Part shown: in pieces, positions 45,230 through 53,688 of the stretch
Layout of the letters: each line of letters begins with the position of its first letter
Numbering within the stretch: the first letter of the stretch is position 1
Origin: Nitrospirota bacterium
Lineage (GTDB): Bacteria; Nitrospirota; Thermodesulfovibrionia; Thermodesulfovibrionales; JdFR-88
NCBI GenBank assembly: GCA_021789555.1
Contig: JAJYJK010000012.1
Span: forward strand, 1 to 55,561
Direction of reading: 5' to 3'
DNA length: 55,561 bases
Notes under the pieces: generated by a model
The model's input: only the letters and a program-made list of their open reading frames with translations
Database searches by the model: none
What the model was told of the DNA's origin: nothing
Made by a program: the position numbers and the translations under genes

Positions 45230-45267
45230 AAAACCGCGTCCCTTTCCGGGGCGCGGTTTTTTATTTT
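45230..45267 (+). terminator. terminator stem of the TPP riboswitch
   Basis: AAACCGCGTCCC (45231-45242) pairs with GGGGCGCGGTTT (about 45248-45259), followed by ttttattttgg. This is the expression platform controlled by the aptamer. Confidence 0.85.
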
Positions 45268-45282
45268 GGCCGCGGTTTTTGT

Positions 45283-45362
45283 GAAACCCTCTCCCTCAAG
45301 GGATGGGGGTCCCCGAAAAGCCAAAGGCTTTTTGGGGCAAAGGTAGGGTTGGGAGAGGGTGT
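45283..45362. repeat. palindromic repeat (family A), copy 3
   Basis: gtgaaaccctctccctcaag at the left and gggttgggagagggtg at the right, with a hairpin between (ccccgaaaagccaaaggctttttgggg as an inner palindrome). Related to copies at 6660, 11966 and 46430. It separates the riboswitch terminator from thiS. Confidence 0.6.
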
Positions 45363-45371
45363 AAAGGTTTT

Positions 45372-45569
45372 ATGCGGCTTAAAGTAAACGGCGAATTTAT
45401 CGAATGCAGGGCCGGGACCGTCGGCGCCCTTCTGGTGGAGCTTGGGATAAGCGCCCCGGCCGTGGCTGTGGAGGTAAATCTTGCCGTCGTGAGGAAACAG
45501 GATTTCGGTTCCTTTGCCCTGAAGGAAGGGGACCAGGTGGAGGTGGTGAATTTTGTGGGGGGCGGATGA
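45372..45569 (+). CDS. thiS: sulfur carrier protein ThiS
   Basis: A 65-residue ubiquitin-like protein ending in VNFVGGG; the terminal glycines are activated to a thiocarboxylate that donates sulfur to the thiazole ring. MRLKVNGEFIECRAGTVGAL is a usual ThiS N-terminus. The start at 45372 gives the family length; an earlier ATG lies in the repeat. No thiF is seen in the window, so activation must rely on a gene elsewhere. Confidence 0.92.
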   Translation: MRLKVNGEFIECRAGTVGALLVELGISAPAVAVEVNLAVVRKQDFGSFALKEGDQVEVVNFVGGG

Positions 45570-45624
45570 TGTCGGCCGGGCAAGAAGGTAGCGGGAAGCG
45601 GATTATATTACCAAGGAGGATATG

Positions 45625-46410
45625 ATGGGAAGAGACGGGACCGATGACAAATTGATCATAAAGGGCATAGAGTTCAGCTCCAGGCTCTGGGTCGGCACCG
45701 GCAAGTACCGGAGCAACGAGGAGATGGCCATGGCGCTAGAGGCGTCCGGCACGGACGTTGTCACCGTCTCGGTGCGCAGGGTCGATCTGGGGCGCGTCGC
45801 CGGGAGCCTCCTTAACCATATAGATTTGAAAAAAATGAAAATCCTGCCGAACACGGCCGGCTGTTACACGGTGGAAGACGCCCTCCGGTACGCGAGGCTC
45901 GGCCGCGAGGCGGGTCTCTCGGATATGGTGAAGCTGGAGGTCATCGGCGATGAAAAGACATTGTTTCCGGACGTAATCGGGCTTTTGGAGGCGACGGAGA
46001 TCCTGGCCAAAGAGGGTTTTATCGTCTTTCCCTACACGAATGACGACCCTATCATGGCGAAGAGGCTTGTTGACGCCGGGGCCGCCTGCGTGATGCCTCT
46101 TGGCGCCCCCATCGGCTCGGGCCTTGGCATCAGGAACCCCTACAACATAAAGATAATCCTGGAGACGGTGAAAATCCCGGTCGTGGTCGATGCCGGCGTG
46201 GGGACTGCATCCGATGCGGCGATAGCGATGGAGCTTGGCTGCGACGCGGTCCTCATAAACACGGGGATAGCGGGGGCCTCGGACGCCGTCGCCATGGCAA
46301 GCGCGATGAAACACGCCGTCATGGCGGGCAGGCTCTCATACCGGGCGGGCAGGATACCGAAAAAACTCTATGCCACGGCGAGCAGCCCGCTTGAGGGGAT
46401 GCTCCTGTAG
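45625..46410 (+). CDS. thiG: thiazole synthase ThiG
   Basis: A 261-residue TIM-barrel enzyme that forms the thiazole phosphate from deoxyxylulose phosphate, dehydroglycine and ThiS thiocarboxylate. [18 protein letters not shown] at the start and the Schiff-base lysine region [15 protein letters not shown] are characteristic, with [16 protein letters not shown] binding phosphate. Two ATGs follow aaggagga; the second (45625) has better spacing. No thiH or thiO is present in the window. A repeat unit follows before thiE. Confidence 0.95.
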   Translation: MGRDGTDDKLIIKGIEFSSRLWVGTGKYRSNEEMAMALEASGTDVVTVSVRRVDLGRVAGSLLNHIDLKKMKILPNTAGCYTVEDALRYARLGREAGLSDMVKLEVIGDEKTLFPDVIGLLEATEILAKEGFIVFPYTNDDPIMAKRLVDAGAACVMPLGAPIGSGLGIRNPYNIKIILETVKIPVVVDAGVGTASDAAIAMELGCDAVLINTGIAGASDAVAMASAMKHAVMAGRLSYRAGRIPKKLYATASSPLEGMLL

Positions 46411-46420
46411 TTGGGCTCGC

Positions 46421-46540
46421 ATAGCTTTTTGTGAAACCCTTTCCCTTGAGGGAAAGGGTTTCACGGATAGGGAGTCATCCTCCCCTAATCCCCTCCCTTC
46501 CGGGGAGGGGATTTCAAAAAAGGAATTTGGAGAGGGTGTC
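46421..46540. repeat. paired palindromic repeat (family A), copy 4
   Basis: First palindrome gtgaaaccctttcccttgag with ggaaagggtttcac; second tcatcctcccctaatcccct with ccttccggggaggggattt. The second half is the reverse orientation of the second half of the copy at 6660. It lies between thiG and thiE inside the operon, so it must be transcribed. Confidence 0.65.
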
Positions 46541-46546
46541 TGTAAT

Positions 46547-47182
46547 ATGAAACCGGATTTCAGATTGTATCTCATAACGGGTGGAAAGCCCTCATCAGGA
46601 GAGCTTTTGGAGGCGGTGGGCCTGGCCCTCGAGGGTGGCGTAAGGGCCGTCCAACTTCGGATGAAGGATTTGCCCGCCCGCGAGCTTTTGAAACTCGCCC
46701 TGCGGCTCCGGGAGCTTACGGAGCGCCACCGGGCAAGGCTTTTCATAAACGACAGATTGGATATAGCCATTGCATCGAGGGCCGACGGCGTTCACCTGGG
46801 AGTAAACGGCATCCCCCCCGAAGCGGCGAGGAAGGCGGCCATGATGTCTTCCCAGGGGGGGCAGGAACTGATGATCGGGGTCTCCACGCATTCATTGAAA
46901 GAGGCGGAGTCGGCCCAAAAGGCGGGGGCCGATTTCATCACATTCGGCCCGGTCTTCGATACCCCTTCGAAGAGGATTTTCGGCCCGCCGCTGGGGGTTT
47001 CCAGGCTGGCAGAAGTCGTCCGCGCCGTGGATATCCCGGTATTGGCGATAGGAGGCATCAAACTCGGCAACATAAAAGAAGTGATTTCCGCCGGGGCAAG
47101 CGGCGCCGCCCTTATCTCCGGGATTCTGGGGGCGGAAGACATAAAAACTGAAGCCGGTTTGTTCATGCGGGCGCTTGAATGA
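46547..47182 (+). CDS. thiE: thiamine-phosphate synthase ThiE
   Basis: A 211-residue TIM-barrel enzyme coupling the pyrimidine and thiazole moieties to thiamine phosphate. RLYLITGG at the start, VQLRMKDLPARELL, LFINDRLDIAIASRADGVHLG and FGPVFDTPSKR are family motifs, with LAIGGI binding phosphate. The start at 46547 (MKPDFRLYLITGG) gives normal length; an upstream frame runs through repeat DNA. ggagagggtg upstream can serve as ribosome binding site. Confidence 0.92.
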   Translation: MKPDFRLYLITGGKPSSGELLEAVGLALEGGVRAVQLRMKDLPARELLKLALRLRELTERHRARLFINDRLDIAIASRADGVHLGVNGIPPEAARKAAMMSSQGGQELMIGVSTHSLKEAESAQKAGADFITFGPVFDTPSKRIFGPPLGVSRLAEVVRAVDIPVLAIGGIKLGNIKEVISAGASGAALISGILGAEDIKTEAGLFMRALE

Positions 47183-47208
47183 GGCATGCCGGCGCATGTG
47201 GTTTTGAT

Positions 47209-47252
47209 CCGGCAGTGAAGAAATTTTATAAGCCGGCAGTTAAGAAACTTTA
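47209..47252 (+). repeat. two 20-bp direct repeats between thiE and thiC
   Basis: ccggcagtgaagaaatttta (47209-47228) and ccggcagttaagaaacttta (47233-47252) match at 18 of 20 positions with a 24-base period. They lie just before the thiC ribosome binding site. Confidence 0.6.
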
Positions 47253-47267
47253 GAAGGTGGGAACGAA

Positions 47268-48560
47268 ATGAAAACAAGGATTGAGCTTGCAAGGGCTGGA
47301 ACGATGACGGAAGAGGTGGAAGAGGTCGCGGCCGCAGAAGGCGTCTCCGCTGAAAATCTTGCCGAAGATATCGCCGGAGGCCGGGCCGTAATCGCAAGGA
47401 ATGCAGAGCGGCAGCATGAGATACGCCCCCTGGGGATAGGCCGTGGGCTCAAGACAAAGATAAACGCCAACATCGGCACCTCCAGGGACAGAGACTCGCT
47501 TGACGACGAGAAGGCCAAGCTGGACCTGCTCCAAAGATACGGGGCCGACGCGGTCATGGACCTCTCGACCGGCGGCAAGATCAGGGAACTCAGGGACCTG
47601 ATACTCGGCCATTACCCTTTCTGTTTCGGCACGGTGCCTATCTATGAGGCCGCGGTCGGGGCCGTGGAGGCGCACGGCGCGATAGCAAAGATGAGCGCGG
47701 AGGACATGTTTTCGGCCATCGAGCGGCAGGCCCGGGAAGGGGTGGACTTCGTGACCGTGCACGCGGGCATCACGCAAAAGGCCGTGGAGCGGCTGAAATC
47801 CGAGGGCCGGGTGCTGGACGTGGTGAGCCGGGGCGGCTCATTCCTGCTTGAATGGATGGTCTTTAACGGGCGTGAAAACCCCCTTTATGAGGATTTTGGG
47901 AGGCTCCTGGAGATAGCAAGGAGATACGACCTCACGCTCTCCCTCGGGGACGCGATGCGCCCCGGCTGCATCGAGGACGCCACGGACAGGGCACAGCTCG
48001 AAGAGCTGATGGCTTTGGGCGAGCTGAGGGACGCCGCGCTTGAGGCGGGCGTGCAGGTCATAATCGAGGGGCCCGGCCATGTGCCTCTCAACCAGGTCGA
48101 GCTGAATATAAAAATACAAAAAGAGATATGCAAAGGCGCGCCCTTTTACGTGCTCGGCCCCCTTGTCACGGACACCGCCGTGGGATACGACCACATAGCG
48201 GGCGCGATAGGCGGGGCCATCGCCGGGGCCGCCGGCGCGGACTTCCTCTGCTATCTCACCCCATCCGAGCACATCCGCCTGCCCGATCTGGAGGACGTCA
48301 AGGAGGGGCTGATAGCCTCGAAGATAGCGGCCCACGCGGCGGACCTGGCAAAGGGCATCCCTTCGGCCATCGAGAAGGACAAGAAAATGGCCCGCATGAG
48401 GAAGGCCCTCGATTGGGAGGGGATGATAGGGCTCTCCTTCGACCCGCAGAAGGTCCGGGATTACCGCTCGGCCATCCCCCCCTCGGAAAAAGAGGTCTGC
48501 AGCATGTGCGGCCCCTTCTGTGCGATACGCACCGTGGAGCGCGCGCTGAAGGGCAAGTAG
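47268..48560 (+). CDS. thiC: phosphomethylpyrimidine synthase ThiC
   Basis: A 430-residue radical SAM enzyme that rearranges aminoimidazole ribotide to hydroxymethylpyrimidine phosphate. The unusual C-terminal cluster motif is CSMCGPFC (C-x2-C-x4-C pattern). IGTSRDRDSLDDEKAKL, DAVMDLSTGG, GDAMRPGCIEDATD and EGPGHVPLNQVELN are signatures. This is the short form common in anaerobes and archaea, without the long N-terminal extension of enterobacterial ThiC. The ribosome binding site is agaaggtggg. Confidence 0.97.
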   Translation: MKTRIELARAGTMTEEVEEVAAAEGVSAENLAEDIAGGRAVIARNAERQHEIRPLGIGRGLKTKINANIGTSRDRDSLDDEKAKLDLLQRYGADAVMDLSTGGKIRELRDLILGHYPFCFGTVPIYEAAVGAVEAHGAIAKMSAEDMFSAIERQAREGVDFVTVHAGITQKAVERLKSEGRVLDVVSRGGSFLLEWMVFNGRENPLYEDFGRLLEIARRYDLTLSLGDAMRPGCIEDATDRAQLEELMALGELRDAALEAGVQVIIEGPGHVPLNQVELNIKIQKEICKGAPFYVLGPLVTDTAVGYDHIAGAIGGAIAGAAGADFLCYLTPSEHIRLPDLEDVKEGLIASKIAAHAADLAKGIPSAIEKDKKMARMRKALDWEGMIGLSFDPQKVRDYRSAIPPSEKEVCSMCGPFCAIRTVERALKGK

Positions 48561-48602
48561 AGGCGTATAAGGGCCGCCCCCATGTCCACCCGAAACATCC
48601 GG

Positions 48603-48752
48603 GGCAGAAGGCAGAGGGGGCATGGCTCGCATCATTCTCGCTACGGGGCTCCGCCCCGCGCTCCGAGGCTTTGCCGAATGAGATTTTATTAAAGCCCCGC
48701 AAGGTCTCATTCGGCAAAAAATCCGCTCGCATGCCCCCGTCCGCCTTCTGCC
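48603..48752. repeat. 150-bp imperfect inverted repeat after thiC
   Basis: Outer arms ggcagaaggcagagggggca (48603-48622) and the complement of it near 48732-48752; inner perfect 14-bp arms TTTGCCGAATGAGA (48670-48683) and TCTCATTCGGCAAA (48705-48718), extended by G-U pairs in RNA. Between them a further ggggctccgcccc hairpin. It could be a non-autonomous mobile element or a bidirectional terminator between thiC and the convergent lemA. Confidence 0.6.
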
Positions 48753-48807
48753 TCACACGTGCTTGCTTACACCTGCACTATTTGAGAATAGCCGCTATTG
48801 CCCGGCG
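48723..48807. repeat. dispersed repeat (family B), copy 2
   Basis: About 85 bases related along their length to 32910-32993 downstream of ftsZ. The first part is also the right arm of the inverted repeat at 48603-48752; the last part holds the palindrome attgcc-cggc-ggcaat (48797-48812). Confidence 0.6.
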
Positions 48808-48817
48808 GCAATGTCCT

Positions 48818-49393
48818 TTAGAATTTCACCTGCGGAGCGGCCTCCTCGCCCTGCGGGGGCTGGTAGTACGGCGCGGGGCCAACATTGGCCAACCCGGCGT
48901 AGAGCCTGCCCCAAACGGTCCTGATATACGCGTCCAAGTCCATTACTGCGTCGTTATATCTCTTTCTCGCAACGGCTATCCTGTTTTCCGTCCCCTCGAT
49001 GCTGTCCTGGAGTTTGAGGAAATTCTCGTTCGCCTTCAGGTCGGGGTAGCGCTCCTGCAGCAGAAGGAGCCTCGAGAGCGGGCCTTCGATCTGGTTTGCG
49101 GCCTCTATCTTGTCCTTTACCGTGCCGGCCTGGAAATATTTCACCCTGGCCGCGGCAATGTCTTCAAAGATGCCCTTTTCGTGCGCCGCGTAGCCTTTTA
49201 CCGTCGCCACGAGATTGGGTATCAGGTCGAATCTCCTTTTGAGCTGGACTTCAACCTGCGCCCAGTTGTTTTTTACGTTCTCATCCATTATGACGACCCG
49301 GTTATAGCCCGATATTATCGTGCTGGCGAGGAGCACGCCCGCAACTGCGAGCACGGCTATCAAGACCATGGCCTTCTTTAAGCCATTTGACAT
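48818..49393 (-). CDS. lemA: LemA family protein
   Basis: A 191-residue protein anchored by one N-terminal membrane segment (about residues 8-28). The family core YNRVVIMDENVKNNWAQVEV followed by QLKRRFDLIPNLVATVKGYA is unmistakable; the rest is a long helical bundle. LemA proteins often pair with TPM-domain proteins, as here. Function is unclear. A strong ribosome binding site (aaggaggt) precedes it. The C-terminus is a short proline-rich tail. Confidence 0.93.
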   Translation of the reverse strand: MSNGLKKAMVLIAVLAVAGVLLASTIISGYNRVVIMDENVKNNWAQVEVQLKRRFDLIPNLVATVKGYAAHEKGIFEDIAAARVKYFQAGTVKDKIEAANQIEGPLSRLLLLQERYPDLKANENFLKLQDSIEGTENRIAVARKRYNDAVMDLDAYIRTVWGRLYAGLANVGPAPYYQPPQGEEAAPQVKF

Positions 49394-49420
49394 TCAAAAA
49401 ACCTCCTTTTCATGTTTCGC

Positions 49421-50209
49421 TTACCATCCGCCGCTAGCCCCTCCGCCTCCGAATCCTCCCCCTCCTCCGCCTCCGAAACTTCCGCCGCCTCCAAAGCCGC
49501 CCCCTCCGAAACCGCCGCCCCCAAAGCCTCCCCCTCCGCCCAGCAGATAAAGGAGGAAAAGCCCCGGGTGCCTCAGGAAAAGCCCGAAGACGATGAGGAA
49601 AAATATCCCGGCGATGATGAGACTGAAAGTATTTTCTGTCCCGCCCTGAGTGCCGGTCTCAAGCGGGGCAGGGGCATTTTCGAGCCCGGATATCCGGACC
49701 CCGGAATCCTGCGCTATCTTCTGGGCGACGGCAGTGACGGCCAGCGCTATGCCGGTCGAATAATCCCCGCGCTTGAAGTTGGGGACGAGGTATTCGCGCC
49801 CCAGGGTGCCCACAAAGCTGTCCGGCAGCGAGCCTTCAAGCCCGTAGCCGATCTCGAACCGGTATCTTCGCTCCTTCAGGGCCACCAGCAAAAGCGCCCC
49901 GTTGTCCTTCCCCTTCTGCCCGAGCTTCCATTTCTCGGCGACGGAGAGGGAAAAATCCTCTATCGGCCGCCCATTCAAGTCCGGCACGGTAAGCACTACC
50001 ACCTGCGCGGACGTCTTCCTTTCGAGTTCCTGTAGATAGCCATCAAGCCTCTGGCGGACGCCCGGGTCTATTATGCCGGCAAGGTCGACCACGTAGTCCT
50101 GCGGCGTGGATGGGAGGTTTATCTCCGCGGCGGCGAGGGCGGCCCCAAGCAGGGCAAGCGCCAGGGCGAGCGAGAGGAAGGTGAAAACCCTTTTATGGCC
50201 TGGCTTCAT
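49421..50209 (-). CDS. TPM-domain membrane protein (YgcG family) with Gly-rich tail
   Basis: A 262-residue protein. Signal peptide (about residues 1-28), TPM domain (YVVDLAGIIDPGVRQRLDGY through EIGYGLEGSLPDSFVGTL, about 38-160), a membrane segment (about 193-217), and a Gly/Phe-rich tail of about 35 residues made of GGGGF-type units ending GGGASGGW. This architecture is typical of proteins encoded beside LemA. The start overlaps the upstream nucleotidyltransferase-like gene by 17 bases. TPM domains can act as phosphatases or in membrane protein repair, but activity here is not shown. Confidence 0.9.
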   Translation of the reverse strand: MKPGHKRVFTFLSLALALALLGAALAAAEINLPSTPQDYVVDLAGIIDPGVRQRLDGYLQELERKTSAQVVVLTVPDLNGRPIEDFSLSVAEKWKLGQKGKDNGALLLVALKERRYRFEIGYGLEGSLPDSFVGTLGREYLVPNFKRGDYSTGIALAVTAVAQKIAQDSGVRISGLENAPAPLETGTQGGTENTFSLIIAGIFFLIVFGLFLRHPGLFLLYLLGGGGGFGGGGFGGGGFGGGGSFGGGGGGGFGGGGASGGW

Positions 50210-50948
50210 CCGTTATCTCTGCAAGCCTGCGAGTGGCCTCAAAATACTGCTCGAAAGCGGTGTTAAGCTCCTCGGAAGAGAAGCGGGCGCCAAGCCTCTT
50301 TTTTTCATGCACCTTGCCGAAGACATAGGTATTCACGCCGGTCATCTTCGAGAGGCCCTCAATCACTTCATTGGCCGCGACGGGCGGCTCTTTTCCCAGG
50401 AGGTAGATGATCCCCCTCATAAGCGGGATGTAGGATTTTATGGACCTGAAGAACGCCTCGGTCAGGCGCTTGTTGTCTTCAAGCATCGAGAGATATCCCT
50501 GCCGGAGCCCCACGAGCATCACCTCGAGCTCCCGCTCGCACTGGAGTTTCAGGTCTTTTTTGTCTATCCGGAGCGTCCCGAATATGTCCTCCCCATAGAC
50601 TGCCGCGTGCACGAGCCGGAAATTCAGAAACTCCACGGGGAAGACGTCTATGGAATTCTCTATATGCTCGCGGGTCATGAGAAGCGGCGGCGATATCCTC
50701 TTTTTGGCATGGGCCCTGCCTATGGGCGCGAGCCTTCTGATCGTGCCCAGATCCATCCGGTTAAAGAGGACGACCGTATTTATGTCCGAGGTCCTGGGAT
50801 GGTAATCCGCGGTAAGCACGCTGCCCACTACGTAGAGGGAGTGTATCTCGTCGCCGAAGGCCTTTAAGAGATCGTTGAAAAAAGGGGCCACCTTTGCGCC
50901 TGTATCGGGCGCGAGCCCCGAGAGTCTTATGCCGTCATCCTGGGCCAA
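50193..50948 (-). CDS. nucleotidyltransferase-like protein with altered metal motif
   Basis: A 251-residue protein. The N-terminal region shows a polymerase-beta-type pattern: GS (residues 42-43) in SLYVVGSVLTADY and, 12 residues later, SDINTVVLF. The usual D-x-D metal pair reads D-I-N (D55, N57), so one carboxylate is replaced and catalytic activity is doubtful. The rest is helical and resembles the HEPN-like or substrate domain of such proteins. It begins a minus-strand unit with the TPM and lemA genes. A ribosome binding site (agaaaggaggt) lies upstream. Confidence 0.65.
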   Translation of the reverse strand: MAQDDGIRLSGLAPDTGAKVAPFFNDLLKAFGDEIHSLYVVGSVLTADYHPRTSDINTVVLFNRMDLGTIRRLAPIGRAHAKKRISPPLLMTREHIENSIDVFPVEFLNFRLVHAAVYGEDIFGTLRIDKKDLKLQCERELEVMLVGLRQGYLSMLEDNKRLTEAFFRSIKSYIPLMRGIIYLLGKEPPVAANEVIEGLSKMTGVNTYVFGKVHEKKRLGARFSSEELNTAFEQYFEATRRLAEITDEARP

Positions 50949-50969
50949 ATGAATTAAGACCTCCTTTCT

Positions 50970-52385
50970 CTAATGTGAGAAACGCCGCGCAAGCCCGGTC
51001 TGTCTCGCGGCCTCCGCGACTGCGCGGGCCACCGCGGCCGTCACCTTCCTGTCGAAGATGCTGGGCAGGATATAGTCCTCGTGCAGCTCGTCGTCTTTCA
51101 CGATATCGGCGATGGCCTTTGCCGCGGCGAATTTCACCTGCTCGTTGACGCCGGTCGCCCTGGCGTCCAGGAGGCCGCGGAAGATGCCGGGGAAACTGAG
51201 CATGTTGTTTATCTGGTTTGGGTAGTCGGACCTCCCGGTGGCTAAGACCCTTACCAGGGGCAGCGCCTCTTCCGGGGGGATTTCGGGCTCCGGGTTTGCA
51301 AGGGTGAAGAGCACCCGGTCCCTGCCCATTGCCTTTACGTCTTCCGCCTTGACAACTCCGGGGCCGGAAAGGCCGATAAAGACATCCGCCCCGCGCATGG
51401 CGTCCGGGATGCCGCCCTTTATCTTCCGGGGGTTCGTGAGCCTCGCCAGTTGCCTTTTATACGGGTTCATGTCCCGTCTTCTGCCGGCATGGATGGCGCC
51501 CGCCCGGTCGCAGACGGTGATGTCCCTTATGCCGCACGCAAGGAGCATTTTCGATGTGGCCATGCCCGCGGCCCCGGCGCCTGCCACGGCCACCCGCATC
51601 TTTTTCATGTCCTTCCTGAGGAGCCTGGAGACGTTCATGAGCGCCGCCGTTATGATCACGGCCGTGCCGTGCTGGTCGTCGTGAAAGACCGGTATGTCGA
51701 GGGCCCGCCTCAGCCTGGTCTCGATATCGAAACACCTGGGGGCCGATATGTCCTCCAGGTTTATCCCGCCAAAGGCGGGGGCCATTTTCTCCACTACGTT
51801 TACTATCTCGTCCGGGTCGGTTGTGGAAAGCGCCACCGGGAAGGCGTCGACGCCGCCGAATTCCTTGAACAGCATGGCCTTGCCTTCCATCACGGGCATC
51901 GCGGCCTCGGGCCCGATATCGCCCAATCCAAGCACTGCCGTGCCGTCCGTGATTATGAGGATTGCATTTCCCTTTATCGTATAGCGCCAGGCGTGCTCCC
52001 TGTTTTCCTTTATGTCGAGGCAGACCCGGGCGACCCCAGGGGTATAGACCTTCGAGAGGTCGTTCCGGTCCCTGACGGGTATCCTGTTGTGTATCTCTAT
52101 CTTGCCCCCCAGGTGGGCGAAGAAGGTCTTGTCCAGCACGCGGAGCGCCTTCAGGCCGGGGATTGCCTTTACGGCCCTCACGATCTGCCTTTCGTGCTCC
52201 TCGTCCCTGGCGTCCACGGTGATATCGCGGATTATCTTCCCCTTTTCCACCCGGACGATATCGATGGAGCCAAGGTCGCCCCCCGCCTCGCCAATCGCGG
52301 CGGCAATCCTTGCGAACATGCCGATCCGGTTTTCTATCTCGCACCTGATGGTGATGCTGTAGCCGGGACTGGGCCGGTGCTGCAT
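50970..52385 (-). CDS. NAD(P)-dependent malic enzyme with N-terminal ACT domain
   Basis: A 471-residue enzyme converting malate to pyruvate and CO2. The first ~80 residues form an ACT domain (SITIRCEIENRIGMFARIA), suggesting amino-acid allostery. The malic enzyme core follows: RNDLSKVYTPGVARVC, the catalytic lysine region EGKAMLFKEFGG, FHDDQHGTAVI for metal, and a Rossmann segment VAVAGAGAAGMATSKML. ATG at 52385 is favoured by aagaaggtga upstream over a GTG at 52394. Stand-alone gene on the minus strand. Confidence 0.92.
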   Translation of the reverse strand: MQHRPSPGYSITIRCEIENRIGMFARIAAAIGEAGGDLGSIDIVRVEKGKIIRDITVDARDEEHERQIVRAVKAIPGLKALRVLDKTFFAHLGGKIEIHNRIPVRDRNDLSKVYTPGVARVCLDIKENREHAWRYTIKGNAILIITDGTAVLGLGDIGPEAAMPVMEGKAMLFKEFGGVDAFPVALSTTDPDEIVNVVEKMAPAFGGINLEDISAPRCFDIETRLRRALDIPVFHDDQHGTAVIITAALMNVSRLLRKDMKKMRVAVAGAGAAGMATSKMLLACGIRDITVCDRAGAIHAGRRRDMNPYKRQLARLTNPRKIKGGIPDAMRGADVFIGLSGPGVVKAEDVKAMGRDRVLFTLANPEPEIPPEEALPLVRVLATGRSDYPNQINNMLSFPGIFRGLLDARATGVNEQVKFAAAKAIADIVKDDELHEDYILPSIFDRKVTAAVARAVAEAARQTGLARRFSH

Positions 52386-52499
52386 GACGGTCACCTTCTT
52401 TTCGCAGTGTTTGGAACCTAAAGATTAGGTTAACAGAAAAAGGGCAAAAAAAGTAAAAAACCGCCCGCGTTATTCCTCGCCCGCCGCGGGTGGGTTATA

Positions 52500-53681
52500 A
52501 TGCTTATAATGAGCGTTTATACGGTAGAGGAAGGATTCAGGAGCTGCGATATAGAGTACATCTACCGGGACAGGTTCGCCCCGGGCAATCGTGTGGAGCT
52601 GCTATGGAAGGGGGCCGAGGCGTTCACCCGGATTTTCGAGGCGGTAAGGGCGGCGCGCTCGTTTGTGTGCCTTGAGTTCTATATCTACCGCAATGACGAC
52701 ACGGGGCGCGAGCTGGCGGAGATACTCAAACAAAAAGCGCGGGAGGGGGTCAAGGTCTATGTCCTCTATGACCAGTTCGGCTCCATTGGCACCCCAAGAA
52801 GCTTTTGGCGCGGGCTTGCGGAGGCCGGCGTGCGGATCGGGGCCTCGTACGTATTCAAGTTCGACTCCCCGTTTAAATACATCCACCGCGACCATAGAAA
52901 ACTCATCATCATAGACGGGCAGTCCGCGTTCACGGGCGGCCTGAATATCGCAAATGAATACAGGGGGCTCCATCTGAGGAAGAAAAAAGGATGGCGGGAC
53001 ACGGGCGTGCTCATAAAGGGCCCCGCCGCCCAGGCCCTCTTCGAGAAATTCAAAAAATCCTGGCGGCTGTGGGGAAAAAGCCGGATGGATTCGGCCCCCT
53101 CCGCGGGGGAAAAGCCGGATGTCACGGGTGGCCCCTTGCCCGTGATACCGATATTCGCGGGCTCCGGCAAGGGCAGAAGGAGGCTCCGCAGGCTCCTCTA
53201 CTACAGCATCAACCACGCGAAGAAGAGCATCTTTCTTACCACCGCGTACTTCTGTCCGAGCAGGAGGATGGTCGAGACGCTGGAGGCCGCGGCGGCTCGC
53301 GGCGTGGAGGTCAAACTCTTGCTGCAGGGCCATACGGATGTGCCGATGGCAAAATACGCCGGCATGATGTACTACGACAGGCTCTTGAGGGCCGGGATAG
53401 AGATTTACCACTACCTGGGGCAGGTCCTCCATGCGAAGACGTACGTCTTCGACCTGGCCTGGAGCATCGTGGGCTCCGCCAACCTGGACTTCCAGTCCCT
53501 GCGCTGGAATGACGAGGGCAACGTGGGCATACTGGACGAAGAGTTCGCAGGGATGCTCTGCGACGTCTTTCACGAGGACCTTTCAAACGCCGAACAGGTG
53601 GCGCTCGAGAAATGGAGGAAGCGTCCCCTAATGGACAGGATAAAGGAGCGGGTCTTCTCCCTGCTGAGAAGGAGGCTCTAG
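52500..53681 (+). CDS. cardiolipin synthase / phospholipase D-family protein
   Basis: A 393-residue protein with two HKD motifs: HRKLIIID (about residues 132-139, followed by FTGGLNIANEY) and HAKTYVFD followed by IVGSANLDFQSL near the C-terminus. The domain order matches the cytoplasmic-type (ClsB-like) cardiolipin synthase without the N-terminal transmembrane hairpin. It probably joins phosphatidyl groups at the inner membrane. Start is uncertain: ATG at 52500 or 52509; both lie in a TATAAT-rich stretch (ttataatgcttataatg), and the second would be leaderless. Confidence 0.88.
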   Translation: MLIMSVYTVEEGFRSCDIEYIYRDRFAPGNRVELLWKGAEAFTRIFEAVRAARSFVCLEFYIYRNDDTGRELAEILKQKAREGVKVYVLYDQFGSIGTPRSFWRGLAEAGVRIGASYVFKFDSPFKYIHRDHRKLIIIDGQSAFTGGLNIANEYRGLHLRKKKGWRDTGVLIKGPAAQALFEKFKKSWRLWGKSRMDSAPSAGEKPDVTGGPLPVIPIFAGSGKGRRRLRRLLYYSINHAKKSIFLTTAYFCPSRRMVETLEAAAARGVEVKLLLQGHTDVPMAKYAGMMYYDRLLRAGIEIYHYLGQVLHAKTYVFDLAWSIVGSANLDFQSLRWNDEGNVGILDEEFAGMLCDVFHEDLSNAEQVALEKWRKRPLMDRIKERVFSLLRRRL

Positions 53682-53688
53682 GGCCCGC

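Noticed and set aside
49421-49540. Gly-rich C-terminus of the TPM protein as a frameshift artefact
   Set aside because: Gly/Phe-rich tails ending in GGW-like sequence are usual in TPM proteins encoded beside LemA.
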